Source: Falsigemmobacter intermedius (lineage in GTDB: Bacteria; Pseudomonadota; Alphaproteobacteria; Rhodobacterales; Rhodobacteraceae). Taken from it: 64,000 nucleotides of DNA. The notes beneath the pieces were generated by a model, which did no database searches, was not told the origin of the DNA, and saw nothing but the letters and a program-made list of their open reading frames with translations. A program made the position numbers and the translations under genes. Location of the stretch: assembly GCF_004054105.1 (NCBI RefSeq), contig NZ_SBLC01000003.1, positions 124,001 through 188,000 on the forward strand, read 5' to 3'. Position 1 is the first letter of the stretch; each line of letters begins with the position of its first letter. Below, in pieces: positions 7,981 to 17,202 of this stretch.

Positions 7981-8418
7981 ATGAAAAAATCCTTCCTCGC
8001 CGTGGCTTCGGCTCTGGTCCTCGGCCTCGCTGCCCCGGCATTCGCTGCTGAGCATGAAGTGAAAATGCTCAACAAAGGCGAAACCGGTTCCATGGTGTTT
8101 GAGCCGGCTTTCATCAAAGCTGAGCCGGGCGATGTCATCCGCTTCATCGCAGAAGACAAAAGCCACAACGTCGAAAGCATCAACGGCATGCTGCCGGAGG
8201 GTGTTGAGAAGTTCAAAAGCAAGCTGAACGAAAACTTCGAACTGACCGTCACCGAGCCGGGCGTCTATGGTGTGAAATGCACCCCGCACTTCTCGATGGG
8301 CATGGTTGCTCTGATCCAGGTTGGTGACGCGCCGGCAAACCTCGAAGAGGCAAAGGCTGCAAAAACCAACAAAAAAGCTGCTGAGCGTTTCGAAGCTGCC
8401 TTCGCTCAGATTCAGTAA
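7981..8418 (+). CDS. Pseudoazurin, periplasmic blue copper protein
   Basis: The 145-residue precursor has a Sec signal peptide ([22 protein letters not shown]) followed by a mature protein that matches pseudoazurins almost motif for motif ([38 protein letters not shown]). The type 1 copper ligands are the His of SHNVES and the Cys, His and Met of [10 protein letters not shown]. Pseudoazurins carry electrons from the cytochrome bc1 complex to nitrite and nitrous-oxide reductases or peroxidases in the periplasm. Denitrification genes are not in this window, so the partner is elsewhere. Confidence 0.96.
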   Translation: MKKSFLAVASALVLGLAAPAFAAEHEVKMLNKGETGSMVFEPAFIKAEPGDVIRFIAEDKSHNVESINGMLPEGVEKFKSKLNENFELTVTEPGVYGVKCTPHFSMGMVALIQVGDAPANLEEAKAAKTNKKAAERFEAAFAQIQ

Positions 8419-8514
8419 TTCCGGCGCGGCCTGAGCGGATTTAACAGGTCCGCTCACTGGCCCCGGCTTCTTCCGGCGCGCAGTCTCTTTCCCCAACTGC
8501 GTGGTCGGATGTAG

Positions 8515-8548
8515 CGGCCCTGTCCCTCCCCGGACAGGGCCGTTTTAT
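8515..8548 (+). terminator. Terminator downstream of pseudoazurin
   Basis: An 11-bp perfect GC-rich stem (8515-8525 with 8532-8542) with a six-base loop is followed by tttta. Confidence 0.85.
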
Positions 8549-8577
8549 TTTCGAAATAATGACTTTCTGTAAAAAAT

Positions 8578-8591
8578 TTGATCAGGATCAA
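8578..8591 (+). promoter_or_regulatory. FnrL/Dnr-type box
   Basis: TTGAT-CAGG-ATCAA, an exact match to the palindromic consensus TTGAT-N4-ATCAA. Its centre lies about 66 bp before the start codon of the next gene, so a start site about 41 bp downstream would leave a leader of about 25 bases; this is the position of an activator site. It indicates control by oxygen (FnrL) or nitric oxide (Dnr/NnrR). Confidence 0.8.
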
Positions 8592-8650
8592 AGTTTTATC
8601 CCCGCAGGGCTCTTAGCTCCGAGGTCAGACTGACCTGAAGGTACGACCCT

Positions 8651-8908
8651 ATGAAGCTCTTCCGCCGCCCCGACAACCTGACGCGCATGAACCGGATGGC
8701 GAAGGCTGTCGGCCTGGATCTGAACGCCGAAGCAGAGCAGGGTCGTCTTTCGCCTGCCGAAGTGCGCCTCGCCTCGCATCGCTGTGGCGAATGCAGCGGC
8801 ACGCTGGAATGCCGTATCTGGCTGCAGGCGCGCGAAGATCAGGCCGCAGAGCCGCCCGGATACTGCCCGAATGCGGCGCTTTATAAAGGGCTCAAGGCCG
8901 GAGGCTGA
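8651..8908 (+). CDS. Small Cys-containing protein, DUF6455-like
   Basis: The 85-residue cytosolic protein carries three internal cysteines (CGEC and C in LECRIW) plus a fourth near the C-terminus (GYCPNAAL). The pattern resembles the DUF6455 family common in Rhodobacteraceae; the name is from memory and the function is unknown. The four cysteines could bind a metal. A ribosome site gaagg lies about 10 bases before the ATG. The perfect FnrL-type box upstream and the adjacent pseudoazurin suggest a role under low oxygen or nitrosative conditions. Confidence 0.7.
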   Translation: MKLFRRPDNLTRMNRMAKAVGLDLNAEAEQGRLSPAEVRLASHRCGECSGTLECRIWLQAREDQAAEPPGYCPNAALYKGLKAGG

Positions 8909-9010
8909 ACGGCGGTTCATCTGACTTTTCCGCCACAACCCTCTTGTCAGGGCGGGGCTTTGACCGTTCCAATGCCGCGGTCTGCCAATTGGCAGCAGGG
9001 GAGGAATGGA

Positions 9011-9940
9011 ATGACTGAGAAGGTTCGGGTCGCCGTAGCACAGATCGCGGCATTTCCGGAAGATTCGGTAGCGACCGCAGAGAAGGTCGTTGCGACTTTG
9101 CGTGAGGCTGCGACTGAGGGGGCGCGGCTGGTCGTTTTTCCCGAGGCGCTTTTGGGGGGCTATCCCAAGGGGGCCTCGTTCGGCGCACCGATCGGAATGC
9201 GTCGCCCCGAGGGGCGGGAGGCGTACCGGCGCTACCATGCAGCCGCGATCGATCTCGACGGGCCTGAGGTGGAAATGATCGCCGCTGCCACGGCTGAGAC
9301 CGGGCAATTCGCCGTGATCGGTGTGATCGAGCGCGACGGCGGCACGGTCTATTGCACCGCGCTTTATTTCGACGGCGACAAGGGCCTTGTCGGCAAGCAC
9401 CGCAAGCTGATGCCCACGGCGGCAGAGCGGCTGATCTGGGGCTTCGGCGATGGCTCAACCCTGCCGGTTTTTGAGACGCCTTTCGGCACGGTGGGCGCGG
9501 TGATCTGCTGGGAGAACTATATGCCCGCTTTGCGGATGTATATGTATCATCAGGGGGTTACGATCTATTGCGCGCCGACTGCGGATGATCGCGACACCTG
9601 GGTCCCCTCGATGCAGCATATCGCGATGGAGGGGCGCTGCTTTGTGCTGACCGCCTGTCAGCATATCACCCGCAAAGCCTATGCGGCGGATCATGAGAGC
9701 GCGCTTGGCGATGACCCCGATCAGGTGATGATGCGCGGCGGCTCTGCGATCATCTCCCCGCTGGGGCAGGTGCTGGCGGGTCCGGATTTCTCGGGCGAGA
9801 CGGTGCTTTATGCTGATATCGACCGGGGGGATATCGCGCGGGGCAAATATGACTTTGACGCCACGGGGCATTATTCGCGCCCCGATGTCTTCCAGTTGAG
9901 CGTGGACACGCGCCCCAAACGCGCGGTCAGCACGCAGTAA
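9011..9940 (+). CDS. Nitrilase (carbon-nitrogen hydrolase)
   Basis: Start ATG 9011 follows ggggagga and gives 309 residues. The catalytic triad is visible: Glu45 in FPEALLGG, Lys132 in KHRKLMPT and Cys166 in VICWENYMP. The CWENYMP context is characteristic of true nitrilases (nitrile to carboxylate plus ammonia) rather than of amidases or carbamoylases. The protein has no signal peptide and is cytosolic. It stands alone between the small Cys protein and the convergent mnmC gene. The physiological nitrile is unknown. Confidence 0.9.
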   Translation: MTEKVRVAVAQIAAFPEDSVATAEKVVATLREAATEGARLVVFPEALLGGYPKGASFGAPIGMRRPEGREAYRRYHAAAIDLDGPEVEMIAAATAETGQFAVIGVIERDGGTVYCTALYFDGDKGLVGKHRKLMPTAAERLIWGFGDGSTLPVFETPFGTVGAVICWENYMPALRMYMYHQGVTIYCAPTADDRDTWVPSMQHIAMEGRCFVLTACQHITRKAYAADHESALGDDPDQVMMRGGSAIISPLGQVLAGPDFSGETVLYADIDRGDIARGKYDFDATGHYSRPDVFQLSVDTRPKRAVSTQ

Positions 9941-9955
9941 GCGAAGCTGCCATCC

Positions 9956-10978
9956 TCAGGCCGGAAGGGCCCAGGCCTCGGGGATGGCATTTCGGCCGTC
10001 ACAGATCAGATCGCAGAGCAGCCCTGCTGCCAGAGGCGCCATGGCAAAGCCGGTTTTGAAACCGCCATTGGCAATGAAATGGCCGTCGCGCTCCGGCCAG
10101 GGGGCAAGGCAGAGCGTGCGGGTGGCCGCGCGCGGCCGCTCTCCGGCCCAGGTCTCGATCACGGCGGCCTTTGCCAGAGCGGGCAGGGTCTCCCGCGCCA
10201 GAGTGAGCAGCGCCTCAAGCTGGCCGTCGGTGCTGCGCGGATCATCATAATCGCGCTCCGAGGTGGAGCCGATGCCCGTGGTGCCATCGGCGTGAAAGAC
10301 GATATGCAGCCCCGGCGCATAGACCTGCGGCGCCTCGGGGGCAGAACAGGCCAGCAGTGCCGCCTGTCCCTTTTCACCGCGCCCGATGGGGCGGGCGAAG
10401 GTCTCTGACAGCGCCCGCAGCCCCTCAGCCCCGGTGGCATGGACCACGCTGCCCTCTAGCGGCCCCTCGGCCACAACCTCTCCCCCCAGCCGCACCAGCG
10501 CCGCCAGAAGCGCGGGCAGAGCCATGCGGGGATGAATGCGGGCGGTCAGATCATCTTCGGCGACCAGCCCCGTGGGGCTTATGGGATCAAGCGGGCGGTC
10601 GGCTGCGCGCACGAACCAGCGTGCCTGACCCTGCCACAGGGTTTCAGCGCTGATCCCGCGCTCCCGTGCCAGCTCAATCGCGCGGTCGTCTTTCAACGGC
10701 TGCACCCGTCCGGTCCTTGCCCAGCCTGCGGGGCGTCCGCCCACCTCTTCAACGCCGCGCCAGAAGGTGCCTGCGCTCAGAAGTGCCTGCAGCTGCAGGG
10801 CCTTTGCGGGCTTCCAGTTCTCAGGGGCATGGGGGGCCAGGGCGCCGACCACCCCGCCTGAGGACCCGGCCCCCGGCCCGTTCGGATCAATGACCCGCAC
10901 TTTCAGGCCGCGTTTCGCTGCCTCATAGGCCACGGAAAGGCCGAAGATTCCGGCACCGAGAACAGTCAGATCGGTCAT
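9956..10978 (-). CDS. mnmC: MnmC1-type FAD-dependent oxidoreductase (tRNA U34 modification)
   Basis: The 340-residue protein begins with an FAD-binding Rossmann fold (VLGAGIFGLSVAYEAAKRG) and has the DAO-family C-terminal part with ERPRAATRT and NGGFKTGFAMAP. It corresponds to the C-terminal domain of E. coli MnmC, which removes the carboxymethyl group of cmnm5s2U34. The assignment is supported by the divergent neighbour, which encodes the matching methyltransferase half. Start ATG 10978 leaves a short divergent promoter region of 86 bp. A more general D-amino-acid oxidase role is the alternative. Confidence 0.8.
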   Translation of the reverse strand: MTDLTVLGAGIFGLSVAYEAAKRGLKVRVIDPNGPGAGSSGGVVGALAPHAPENWKPAKALQLQALLSAGTFWRGVEEVGGRPAGWARTGRVQPLKDDRAIELARERGISAETLWQGQARWFVRAADRPLDPISPTGLVAEDDLTARIHPRMALPALLAALVRLGGEVVAEGPLEGSVVHATGAEGLRALSETFARPIGRGEKGQAALLACSAPEAPQVYAPGLHIVFHADGTTGIGSTSERDYDDPRSTDGQLEALLTLARETLPALAKAAVIETWAGERPRAATRTLCLAPWPERDGHFIANGGFKTGFAMAPLAAGLLCDLICDGRNAIPEAWALPA

Positions 10979-11064
10979 GGCTTGCCTTTGTTCGCTCAGG
11001 GGCAGAGAAGTGCTGAAACGCGCCGGCAACCTGGGCGCAGCGCCAGTTGAGGACAAGAGGAAAG

Positions 11065-11739
11065 ATGACCGCAGGCAGCACTTCGGGTCTTGAATGGAAA
11101 GAGGGCGATGTGCCTGTCTCGCTGCGGTTCGACGACCCCTATTTCAGTCTGGGAAACGGCCTTGCTGAGACGCGCCATGTCTTTCTTGCCGGCAATGATC
11201 TGCCCGAGCGGTTTCGCGACGGCTTCTCAATTGCAGAACTGGGCTTTGGCACCGGGCTGAACATGCTGGCCACCTGGATTGCCCTGCGCGATCAGGGCTT
11301 TCAGGGGGAGATGCGCTACACGAGCTTTGAGGGCTATCCGCTTGAGGCTGATGAGATAGACCGCGCTCTGCGCGCCTTCCCTGAGGCGCATGCCGTGGCC
11401 GCGCCCTTCCTTGAGCAATGGGGCGCCGGGTCCAAGGTCATCATCCTGCCGGGGCTGCGCGCCGAGATCCTGATCGGGGATGTGCGCGAATGGCTGCCGG
11501 CCTGGACGGGGCGGGCGGATGCCTGGTATCTCGACGGCTTCTCGCCTGCCAAAAACCCCGAGATGTGGGGGGCGGATCTGATGGCTGAAGTCGGCCGCCA
11601 TACCGCGCCGGGCGGCACCTTTGCCACCTATACCGCCGCAGGCCATGTCCGGCGCGCTTTGGGCGAAGCGGGCTTCGCGGTTGAGCGGGTGCCGGGTTTT
11701 GGTCACAAGCGCCACATGAGCCGCGGGGTCAAAGCCTGA
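11065..11739 (+). CDS. mnmD: tRNA 5-methylaminomethyl-2-thiouridine methyltransferase MnmD
   Basis: The 224-residue protein matches the N-terminal methyltransferase half of MnmC: RFDDPYFS near the start, AELGFGTGLNMLATW as SAM-binding motif I, WYLDGFSPAKNPEMW as the catalytic/active-site segment, and the C-terminal GFGHKRHM. It methylates nm5s2U34 of tRNAs to mnm5s2U34. Start ATG 11065 follows agaggaaag. It stands divergent to the oxidase half and is followed one base after its stop by a DMT transporter gene. Confidence 0.92.
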   Translation: MTAGSTSGLEWKEGDVPVSLRFDDPYFSLGNGLAETRHVFLAGNDLPERFRDGFSIAELGFGTGLNMLATWIALRDQGFQGEMRYTSFEGYPLEADEIDRALRAFPEAHAVAAPFLEQWGAGSKVIILPGLRAEILIGDVREWLPAWTGRADAWYLDGFSPAKNPEMWGADLMAEVGRHTAPGGTFATYTAAGHVRRALGEAGFAVERVPGFGHKRHMSRGVKA

Positions 11740-11740
11740 G

Positions 11741-12616
11741 ATGAGCGCCAGCGACAACCGTGCCGGGATCTGGCTGATGGTGGCGGGTGTTGCGGCCTTC
11801 ACCCTTCAGGACGGGCTGTCGCGCTATCTGGCCGGAGAATACACCGTCTGGTTCTCCATTATGCTGCGCTACTGGTTCTTCGCGGCCTTTGTGCTGGTCA
11901 TGGCGCTGCGGCGGCCTGAGGGCTTTCGGGCGGCTGTTTCGCTGAAGCGACCGGGGCTGCACTTCGGCCGCGCGGTCCTTCATGTCAGCGAGATCCTGGT
12001 GATTGTGCTGAGCTTCACCCTCATCGGGCTGATCAATACTCATGCGGTCTTTCAGATCTGCCCGCTGCTGGTGGCAGCACTCGCCGGGCCGGTGCTGGGA
12101 GAAAAGGTCTCGCGGGCGCAGTGGCTGGCGATCGGCGCGGGGTTCTGCGGCATCTTGCTGATCCTGCGGCCCGGCTCGGATCTCTTTTCCTCGCTCGCCC
12201 TCCTGCCGCTGCTCGCGGCCCTTCTCTTTGCGCTTTATACCGTGCTGACGCGGCTGGCGACGCGCGAGGAGGGGGCCTTTGTGGCTTTCTTCTGGTCTGG
12301 GATCCTGGGGGCAGGTCTGATGACGCTGGGGGGCGTCTGGTTCTGGGAGCCGATGCCCGCCAGCCATTGGGGGCTGACCCTTGCCAATGGCGCGGTGGCA
12401 ATCCTTGCCAACTGGCTGATCATCCGCTGCTATTCAAAGGCTGAGGCCAATGTGGTGCAGCCCTTTGCCTATCTTCAGCTCGTTTTTGTGACCCTGATGG
12501 GGGTCCTCGTCTTTCATGAGCCGGTGCAGCCCATGACCCTGGCGGGAGCCGGGGTGATCGTGCTGGCCGGGCTGAGCACACTGATCCGGGTGCGCCCCGG
12601 GCAATCCGGAACATGA
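11741..12616 (+). CDS. DMT-superfamily transporter (EamA), copy 1
   Basis: The 291-residue integral membrane protein has ten predicted hydrophobic segments in two homologous halves, the EamA layout. Conserved features include QDGLSRYLAGEYTVW in helix 1 and KAEANVVQPFAYLQLVFVTLMG in the second half, which recur in the next gene. Substrates of such carriers are often amino acids or metabolites, but cannot be told here. It starts one base after the mnmD stop and is followed after three bases by its paralogue. Confidence 0.88.
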   Translation: MSASDNRAGIWLMVAGVAAFTLQDGLSRYLAGEYTVWFSIMLRYWFFAAFVLVMALRRPEGFRAAVSLKRPGLHFGRAVLHVSEILVIVLSFTLIGLINTHAVFQICPLLVAALAGPVLGEKVSRAQWLAIGAGFCGILLILRPGSDLFSSLALLPLLAALLFALYTVLTRLATREEGAFVAFFWSGILGAGLMTLGGVWFWEPMPASHWGLTLANGAVAILANWLIIRCYSKAEANVVQPFAYLQLVFVTLMGVLVFHEPVQPMTLAGAGVIVLAGLSTLIRVRPGQSGT

Positions 12617-12619
12617 GAC

Positions 12620-13531
12620 ATGCAAAAAGCCAGTAACGCCGGACGCGGCATTTTTCTGATGCTTCTGGCGGTGATGATCTTCGCGGTCCAGGATGCGATC
12701 TCGCGCTACCTCGCGGAGACTTACAACGTCTGGTTCGTGATGATGATCCGCTTCCATGTGATGTTCGTCGCGGTCATCCTGCTGGCGCTGCGGCGCGGGC
12801 CGGATTTCCGGTCGGCCATCCGCAGCGGCATGCCGAAGCTGCAGCTGTTTCGCAGCCTGCTGCTGGTCACCCAGACCTGTCTGATTGTCACCTGTTTCAC
12901 GAAAATCGGTCTGATCAACACCCATGCAATTTTTGCGTCAGCCCCGCTGATCGGAGCGGCGCTGTCGGTGCCGATCCTTGGCGAGAAGGTTGGCTGGCGG
13001 CGCTGGCTGGCGATTGCGGTGGGCTTTATCGGCGTGCTGATCATCCTGCAGCCGGGCGCGGACAGCTTTTCGCTGATGTCGCTTCTGGTGCTGATCTCGG
13101 CCTGTATGTTCGCCACCTATGGCGTGGTGACCCGCCTGGTCAGCCGCACCGACAGCTCTGCCGTCTCGCTGTTCTGGGCGGGGATTGTGGGCGGGATCTT
13201 CATGACCCCCTTCGGCCTTGCCAATATTGTGCCGATTGCCGTGGCGGACTGGCCCTGGATGGCCATTCTCTGCGTGACCGGCATGGGCGCGCATCTTCTG
13301 ATGATCATGGCGCTGGAGGCTGCAGAGCCCAGCATCGTGCAGCCCTTCGCCTATACGCAACTGGTTTTCGTCTCATTCATCGGCGTTGTCGTCTTTAACG
13401 AAGAGCTGAAAACCTCGGTCCTGATGGGGACGCCGATCGTGATCGGGGCCGGGCTCTTCACGATCTGGCGCACGGCCGTGAAGGCCAGGGCTGAGAAACG
13501 GGCCGCCCTCTTGCAAGCCGGGGGCAGGTGA
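12620..13531 (+). CDS. DMT-superfamily transporter (EamA), copy 2
   Basis: The 303-residue protein is a clear paralogue of the preceding gene product: both share a QD-x-RYLAE-YNVWF-like first helix, a TKIGLINTHAIF-like helix 4 and the VQPFAYTQLVFV segment. Ten hydrophobic segments and a positively charged C-terminal tail are visible. The tandem pair probably arose by duplication; the products could form a heteromer or have split substrates. Confidence 0.88.
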   Translation: MQKASNAGRGIFLMLLAVMIFAVQDAISRYLAETYNVWFVMMIRFHVMFVAVILLALRRGPDFRSAIRSGMPKLQLFRSLLLVTQTCLIVTCFTKIGLINTHAIFASAPLIGAALSVPILGEKVGWRRWLAIAVGFIGVLIILQPGADSFSLMSLLVLISACMFATYGVVTRLVSRTDSSAVSLFWAGIVGGIFMTPFGLANIVPIAVADWPWMAILCVTGMGAHLLMIMALEAAEPSIVQPFAYTQLVFVSFIGVVVFNEELKTSVLMGTPIVIGAGLFTIWRTAVKARAEKRAALLQAGGR

Positions 13532-13564
13532 CCCCATCTGTTGGGCAGAGCCCCCGGAGATGTT

Positions 13565-15751
13565 ATGCCGCATAACAATATAAACGCCCTCACTGAGCGC
13601 CCTGACGTGCTGACCCGCCCCAAGCTGGAGGGCGGGCGGCGGTTTGTGCTGAACACCCCCTTTGAGCCTGCGGGCGACCAGCCCGCCGCCATTGCCGAAC
13701 TGGTGGCCGGTATCAGCGCGGGTGAGCACAATCAGGTGCTTTTGGGGGCCACGGGCACCGGCAAGACCTTCACCATGGCGAAGGTGATTGAGCAGACACA
13801 GCGTCCGGCGATCATCCTTGCGCCCAACAAGACCCTTGCGGCGCAGCTTTACGGCGAGTTTAAGGGTTTTTTCCCTGATAACGCCGTCGAATATTTCGTC
13901 TCTTACTACGACTATTACCAGCCCGAGGCTTACGTCGCCCGCACCGATACCTTCATTGAGAAGGAATCCCAGATCAACGAGCAGATCGACCGGATGCGCC
14001 ACTCAGCCACCCGGGCGCTGCTGGAGCGCGATGATGTGATCATCGTGGCCTCGGTCTCCTGTATCTATGGTATCGGCTCGGTTGAGACCTATTCGGCCAT
14101 GACCCAGGACCTGAAGGTCGGGGAATTTTACGACCAGCGCGAGTTTATCCGCGAGCTGGTGGCGCAGCAGTATAAGCGCAATGAGGCGGGCTTTCACCGC
14201 GGCCATTTCCGCGTGCGCGGCGATGTGGTCGAAGTCTGGCCCGCTCACCTTGAAGACAGGGCCTGGCGCTTCAGCTTCTTTGGCGAAGAGCTGGAAACGA
14301 TTACCGAATTCGATCCGCTGACCGGGGCGAAGACGGATTCCTTTGAGCAGATCCGCATCTATGCCAACAGCCACTATGTGACCCCGCGCCCCACGATGGC
14401 CCAGGCGATCAAAGGCATCAAAGAGGAACTCTTCCACCGCCTGAAGCAACTGAACGACGAAGGCAAACTGCTGGAAGCCCAGCGACTGGAGCAGCGCACC
14501 AATTTTGACCTTGAGATGCTGGAGGCCACCGGGGTCTGCAACGGCATTGAAAACTATTCGCGCTATCTGACGGGCCGGGCCCCTGGTGAGCCGCCGCCCA
14601 CGCTGTTCGAGTTTATCCCCGATAATGCGATCGTCTTTGCCGATGAAAGCCACGTCTCGGTGCCGCAGATCGGCGGGATGTATCGCGGTGACTTCCGGCG
14701 CAAGATGACGCTGGCCGAACACGGCTTCCGGCTGCCCTCCTGTATGGACAACCGCCCCCTCAAATTTGAGGAATGGGATGCCATGCGTCCGCAGTCGGTT
14801 TTTGTCTCGGCCACGCCCGCGAAATGGGAGATGGAACAGGCCGGCGGCGTCTTTGCCGAACAGGTCATCCGCCCGACGGGTCTTCTGGATCCGGTGATCG
14901 AAATCCGCCCGGTGAAAACCCAGGTCGATGATGTCCTCTCTGAGATCCGCATCGTGGCGCAGAAAGGGCTGCGCACGCTGGTCACCACGCTGACCAAGCG
15001 GATGGCAGAGGATCTGACCGAATATCTGCACGAGCAGGGGGTGCGGGTGCGCTATATGCACTCGGATATCGACACCATTGAGCGGATTGAGATCCTGCGC
15101 GATCTGCGGCTCGGGGCTTTTGACGTGCTGATTGGGATCAACCTGCTGCGCGAAGGGCTGGATATCCCCGAGTGCGGTCTGGTGGCGATTCTGGACGCCG
15201 ATAAGGAAGGCTTCCTGCGGTCGGAGACATCGCTCATCCAGACGATCGGGCGGGCGGCGCGGAACGCCGAGGGCCGGGTCATCATGTATGCCGACAGCAT
15301 CACCGGCTCCATGGAACGCGCCATGGCTGAGACCGAGCGGCGGCGCGAAAAGCAGATCGCTTATAACGAGAAACACGGCATCACGCCCGCGACGGTTAAA
15401 AAGAACGTCGAAGATGTGCTGGCGGGCCTCTGGCAGGGGGATACCGACCAGAGCCGGGTTACGGCAAAGGTCGACAAGCCGCTCGTCGGCTCGAACCTTG
15501 CGGCGCATCTTGATGCGCTCAGGGCGCAGATGCGCAAAGCCGCTGAGAACCTGGAGTTCGAAGAGGCCGCCCGCCTGCGCGATGAGGTGAAGCGGCTCGA
15601 AGCGGTGGAACTCGCCGTCTCTGATGATCCGCTGGCGCGGCAGTCGGTCATCGAAGAGGCGGTGGAAGAGGCGGTTTCGGCCCGTGGTCGCTCTACCGCC
15701 GGTCGTCCCGGCCAGCGCGGCGGGGTGAAGCGTCGTCGCGGCGCGAAGTGA
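13565..15751 (+). CDS. uvrB: Excinuclease ABC subunit B
   Basis: Start ATG 13565 follows cccggag and gives 728 residues. Features in order: Walker A GATGTGKT, the beta-hairpin region [11 protein letters not shown] that clamps DNA, the DESH Walker B-type motif, helicase motifs V and VI ([21 protein letters not shown]), and a C-terminal UVR domain ([21 protein letters not shown]) for UvrC contact. UvrB verifies damage in nucleotide excision repair. The gene end overlaps the convergent nuclease gene by about 59 bp. Confidence 0.98.
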   Translation: MPHNNINALTERPDVLTRPKLEGGRRFVLNTPFEPAGDQPAAIAELVAGISAGEHNQVLLGATGTGKTFTMAKVIEQTQRPAIILAPNKTLAAQLYGEFKGFFPDNAVEYFVSYYDYYQPEAYVARTDTFIEKESQINEQIDRMRHSATRALLERDDVIIVASVSCIYGIGSVETYSAMTQDLKVGEFYDQREFIRELVAQQYKRNEAGFHRGHFRVRGDVVEVWPAHLEDRAWRFSFFGEELETITEFDPLTGAKTDSFEQIRIYANSHYVTPRPTMAQAIKGIKEELFHRLKQLNDEGKLLEAQRLEQRTNFDLEMLEATGVCNGIENYSRYLTGRAPGEPPPTLFEFIPDNAIVFADESHVSVPQIGGMYRGDFRRKMTLAEHGFRLPSCMDNRPLKFEEWDAMRPQSVFVSATPAKWEMEQAGGVFAEQVIRPTGLLDPVIEIRPVKTQVDDVLSEIRIVAQKGLRTLVTTLTKRMAEDLTEYLHEQGVRVRYMHSDIDTIERIEILRDLRLGAFDVLIGINLLREGLDIPECGLVAILDADKEGFLRSETSLIQTIGRAARNAEGRVIMYADSITGSMERAMAETERRREKQIAYNEKHGITPATVKKNVEDVLAGLWQGDTDQSRVTAKVDKPLVGSNLAAHLDALRAQMRKAAENLEFEEAARLRDEVKRLEAVELAVSDDPLARQSVIEEAVEEAVSARGRSTAGRPGQRGGVKRRRGAK

Positions 15752-16283
15752 CAGTAGCGGGGTCGAGATCAAGCTCGGCCCCCGTCAGCCCGACGCGGCC
15801 CCGCACCAGCACATCTTCACGGCGCAGCATCGGATATTTCAGCACCCAGTCGCGGTAACGATCGTTGGTCACGATGCGCAGTTTGCGCCGCTTGGCGCGT
15901 TCCAGAAGCTCCAGATCCGCGATCTTTCCTTTCGCCACCACGGTGATATCGCGCGGCTCAAGGCCAATATGGGGCGCCAGCATCTCCGGCCCGCTCCAGC
16001 GGTCAAAGACCAGCCAGCCGACATTGGCGTCAAACACCACCTCCGGACGGTAGCCGCTTTGTTGCAGAAGGGTAATGACGCGGCGCAGGGCGCGCAGATC
16101 GGGGTTGTTATTGGCCCAGTGCAGCACATTTGAGCCATCCACCAGGATCGGTTTCCCGGGTCTTGGCCAGAGGCGTCTGACAATGATCCCGATCAGAGCG
16201 ATCAGCAGGAGCCAGGCTCCGATGTCATAGGCGTCCAACAGCGCGGTTATATCCGAAAAAGCAGGCACTTCAGGTCTTTCCAA
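15693..16283 (-). CDS. Membrane-anchored NYN/Zc3h12a-type ribonuclease-like protein
   Basis: The 196-residue protein starts with a single transmembrane helix ([17 protein letters not shown], about residues 23-40) and continues with a PIN-like fold: [11 protein letters not shown] with the first acidic residue, then VVFDANVGW, and a C-terminal [13 protein letters not shown] with further acidic residues. This is the NYN/RNase_Zc3h12a arrangement of metal-dependent ribonucleases. The start is a TTG; a GTG four codons downstream is an alternative. Its last 59 bp overlap uvrB antisense. It would place a ribonuclease at the inner membrane. Confidence 0.75.
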   Translation of the reverse strand: MERPEVPAFSDITALLDAYDIGAWLLLIALIGIIVRRLWPRPGKPILVDGSNVLHWANNNPDLRALRRVITLLQQSGYRPEVVFDANVGWLVFDRWSGPEMLAPHIGLEPRDITVVAKGKIADLELLERAKRRKLRIVTNDRYRDWVLKYPMLRREDVLVRGRVGLTGAELDLDPATVTSRRDDASPRRAGRDDRR

Positions 16284-16340
16284 TCAGACGGGCGGCCCCT
16301 TTCGGCGCCGCCCGTTCCGTCCGTGGCCTTCTTCCGCCGT

Positions 16341-16595
16341 TCAGGCGCGTTTGACAAGACGCAGCAGCAAAAGAAGGATGATCGCGCCAATTGCCGCATG
16401 GATGATCGCGGCCAGGATGCCGCCCGAGGTCATGAAGCCGATGCGCGGGAAGATCAGCCCGGCGATAACGGCGCCGAGGATGCCGACAATGATATTGCCA
16501 ACCAGGCCGAAGCCGTAGCCGGAGACGATCTGACCTGCCAGCCAGCCCGCCACCGCGCCGATGACCAGCATGATAATGAGACTTTCGATACCCAT
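16341..16595 (-). CDS. GlsB/YeaQ/YmgE-family membrane protein
   Basis: The 84-residue protein has three hydrophobic helices with small-residue motifs (IGAVAGWLAGQI, GNIIVGILGAVIAG, a long final Ile/Leu run), the transglycosylase-associated/GlsB family pattern. Members are stress-linked inner-membrane proteins of unknown mechanism. Start ATG 16595 is chosen because ggagga precedes it. The gene stands alone. Confidence 0.88.
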   Translation of the reverse strand: MGIESLIIMLVIGAVAGWLAGQIVSGYGFGLVGNIIVGILGAVIAGLIFPRIGFMTSGGILAAIIHAAIGAIILLLLLRLVKRA

Positions 16596-16731
16596 ATTAC
16601 CCGTCCTCCAAAGTGAATGGTCCTGCCATCCAACTTCGAGCATGCATCAGGGTTGCCCGGTGGAGAGGAATTTCAGCGCGTTTTCCGTCAAATTGCGCAG
16701 AATTCGTCGAAAATGTCACAGAATTGGGGGC

Positions 16732-17202
16732 TCAGGTCCGGTGGTAGGGGCCGCCTGCAAGGATGGTCGTCGCCCGGTAGAGCTGTTCGGCCAGCATGAC
16801 GCGCACCAGCATATGTGGCCAGACCATCCGGCCAAAGCTGATCGCGTGACCCGCGCGGGCGCGCAGGGCCGGATCAATGCCATCCGCACCGCCGATGACG
16901 AAGGCGACATCCTGGTGACCGGCATCGCGCCAGCGGCGCAGATGATCGGCGAACTCAGGGCTCGAATGCACGCTCCCGCGTTCATCCATCACAACGATGA
17001 AGGCATTGGCCGGGATCACACGGGACAAGAGCTGCGCTTCGGCGGCCATGCCCATGTTTTTCTTATCCTCGACCTCATGTTCGGTCGCAGGCCCAAGGCT
17101 GAGGCTGCGGCCCGTGCGGGCGAAGCGCTCAAGATAATCGTCGGTCAGTATGCGCTCGGGGCCGGAGCGAAGCCGGCCCACCGCGCAGATCTGCACACGC
17201 AT
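16732..17202 (-). CDS. rlmH: 23S rRNA pseudouridine-1915 N3-methyltransferase
   Basis: The 156-residue SPOUT-fold protein begins MRVQICAVGRLRSGPE, has the trefoil-knot SAM-binding segments FVIGGADGIDP and ISFGRMVWPHMLVRVMLAEQLYRA, and ends with the invariant YHR (GGPYHRT). It methylates pseudouridine 1915 of helix 69 in assembled 70S ribosomes. Its ATG overlaps the stop of rsfS (ATGA), the usual rsfS-rlmH pairing. Confidence 0.97.
   Translation of the reverse strand: MRVQICAVGRLRSGPERILTDDYLERFARTGRSLSLGPATEHEVEDKKNMGMAAEAQLLSRVIPANAFIVVMDERGSVHSSPEFADHLRRWRDAGHQDVAFVIGGADGIDPALRARAGHAISFGRMVWPHMLVRVMLAEQLYRATTILAGGPYHRT

Noticed and set aside
14003-15772. Long antisense open frame (589 codons) opposite uvrB
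   Set aside because: A codon-position shadow of uvrB: rich in His/Arg/Asp with no family features, typical of GC-rich antisense frames.
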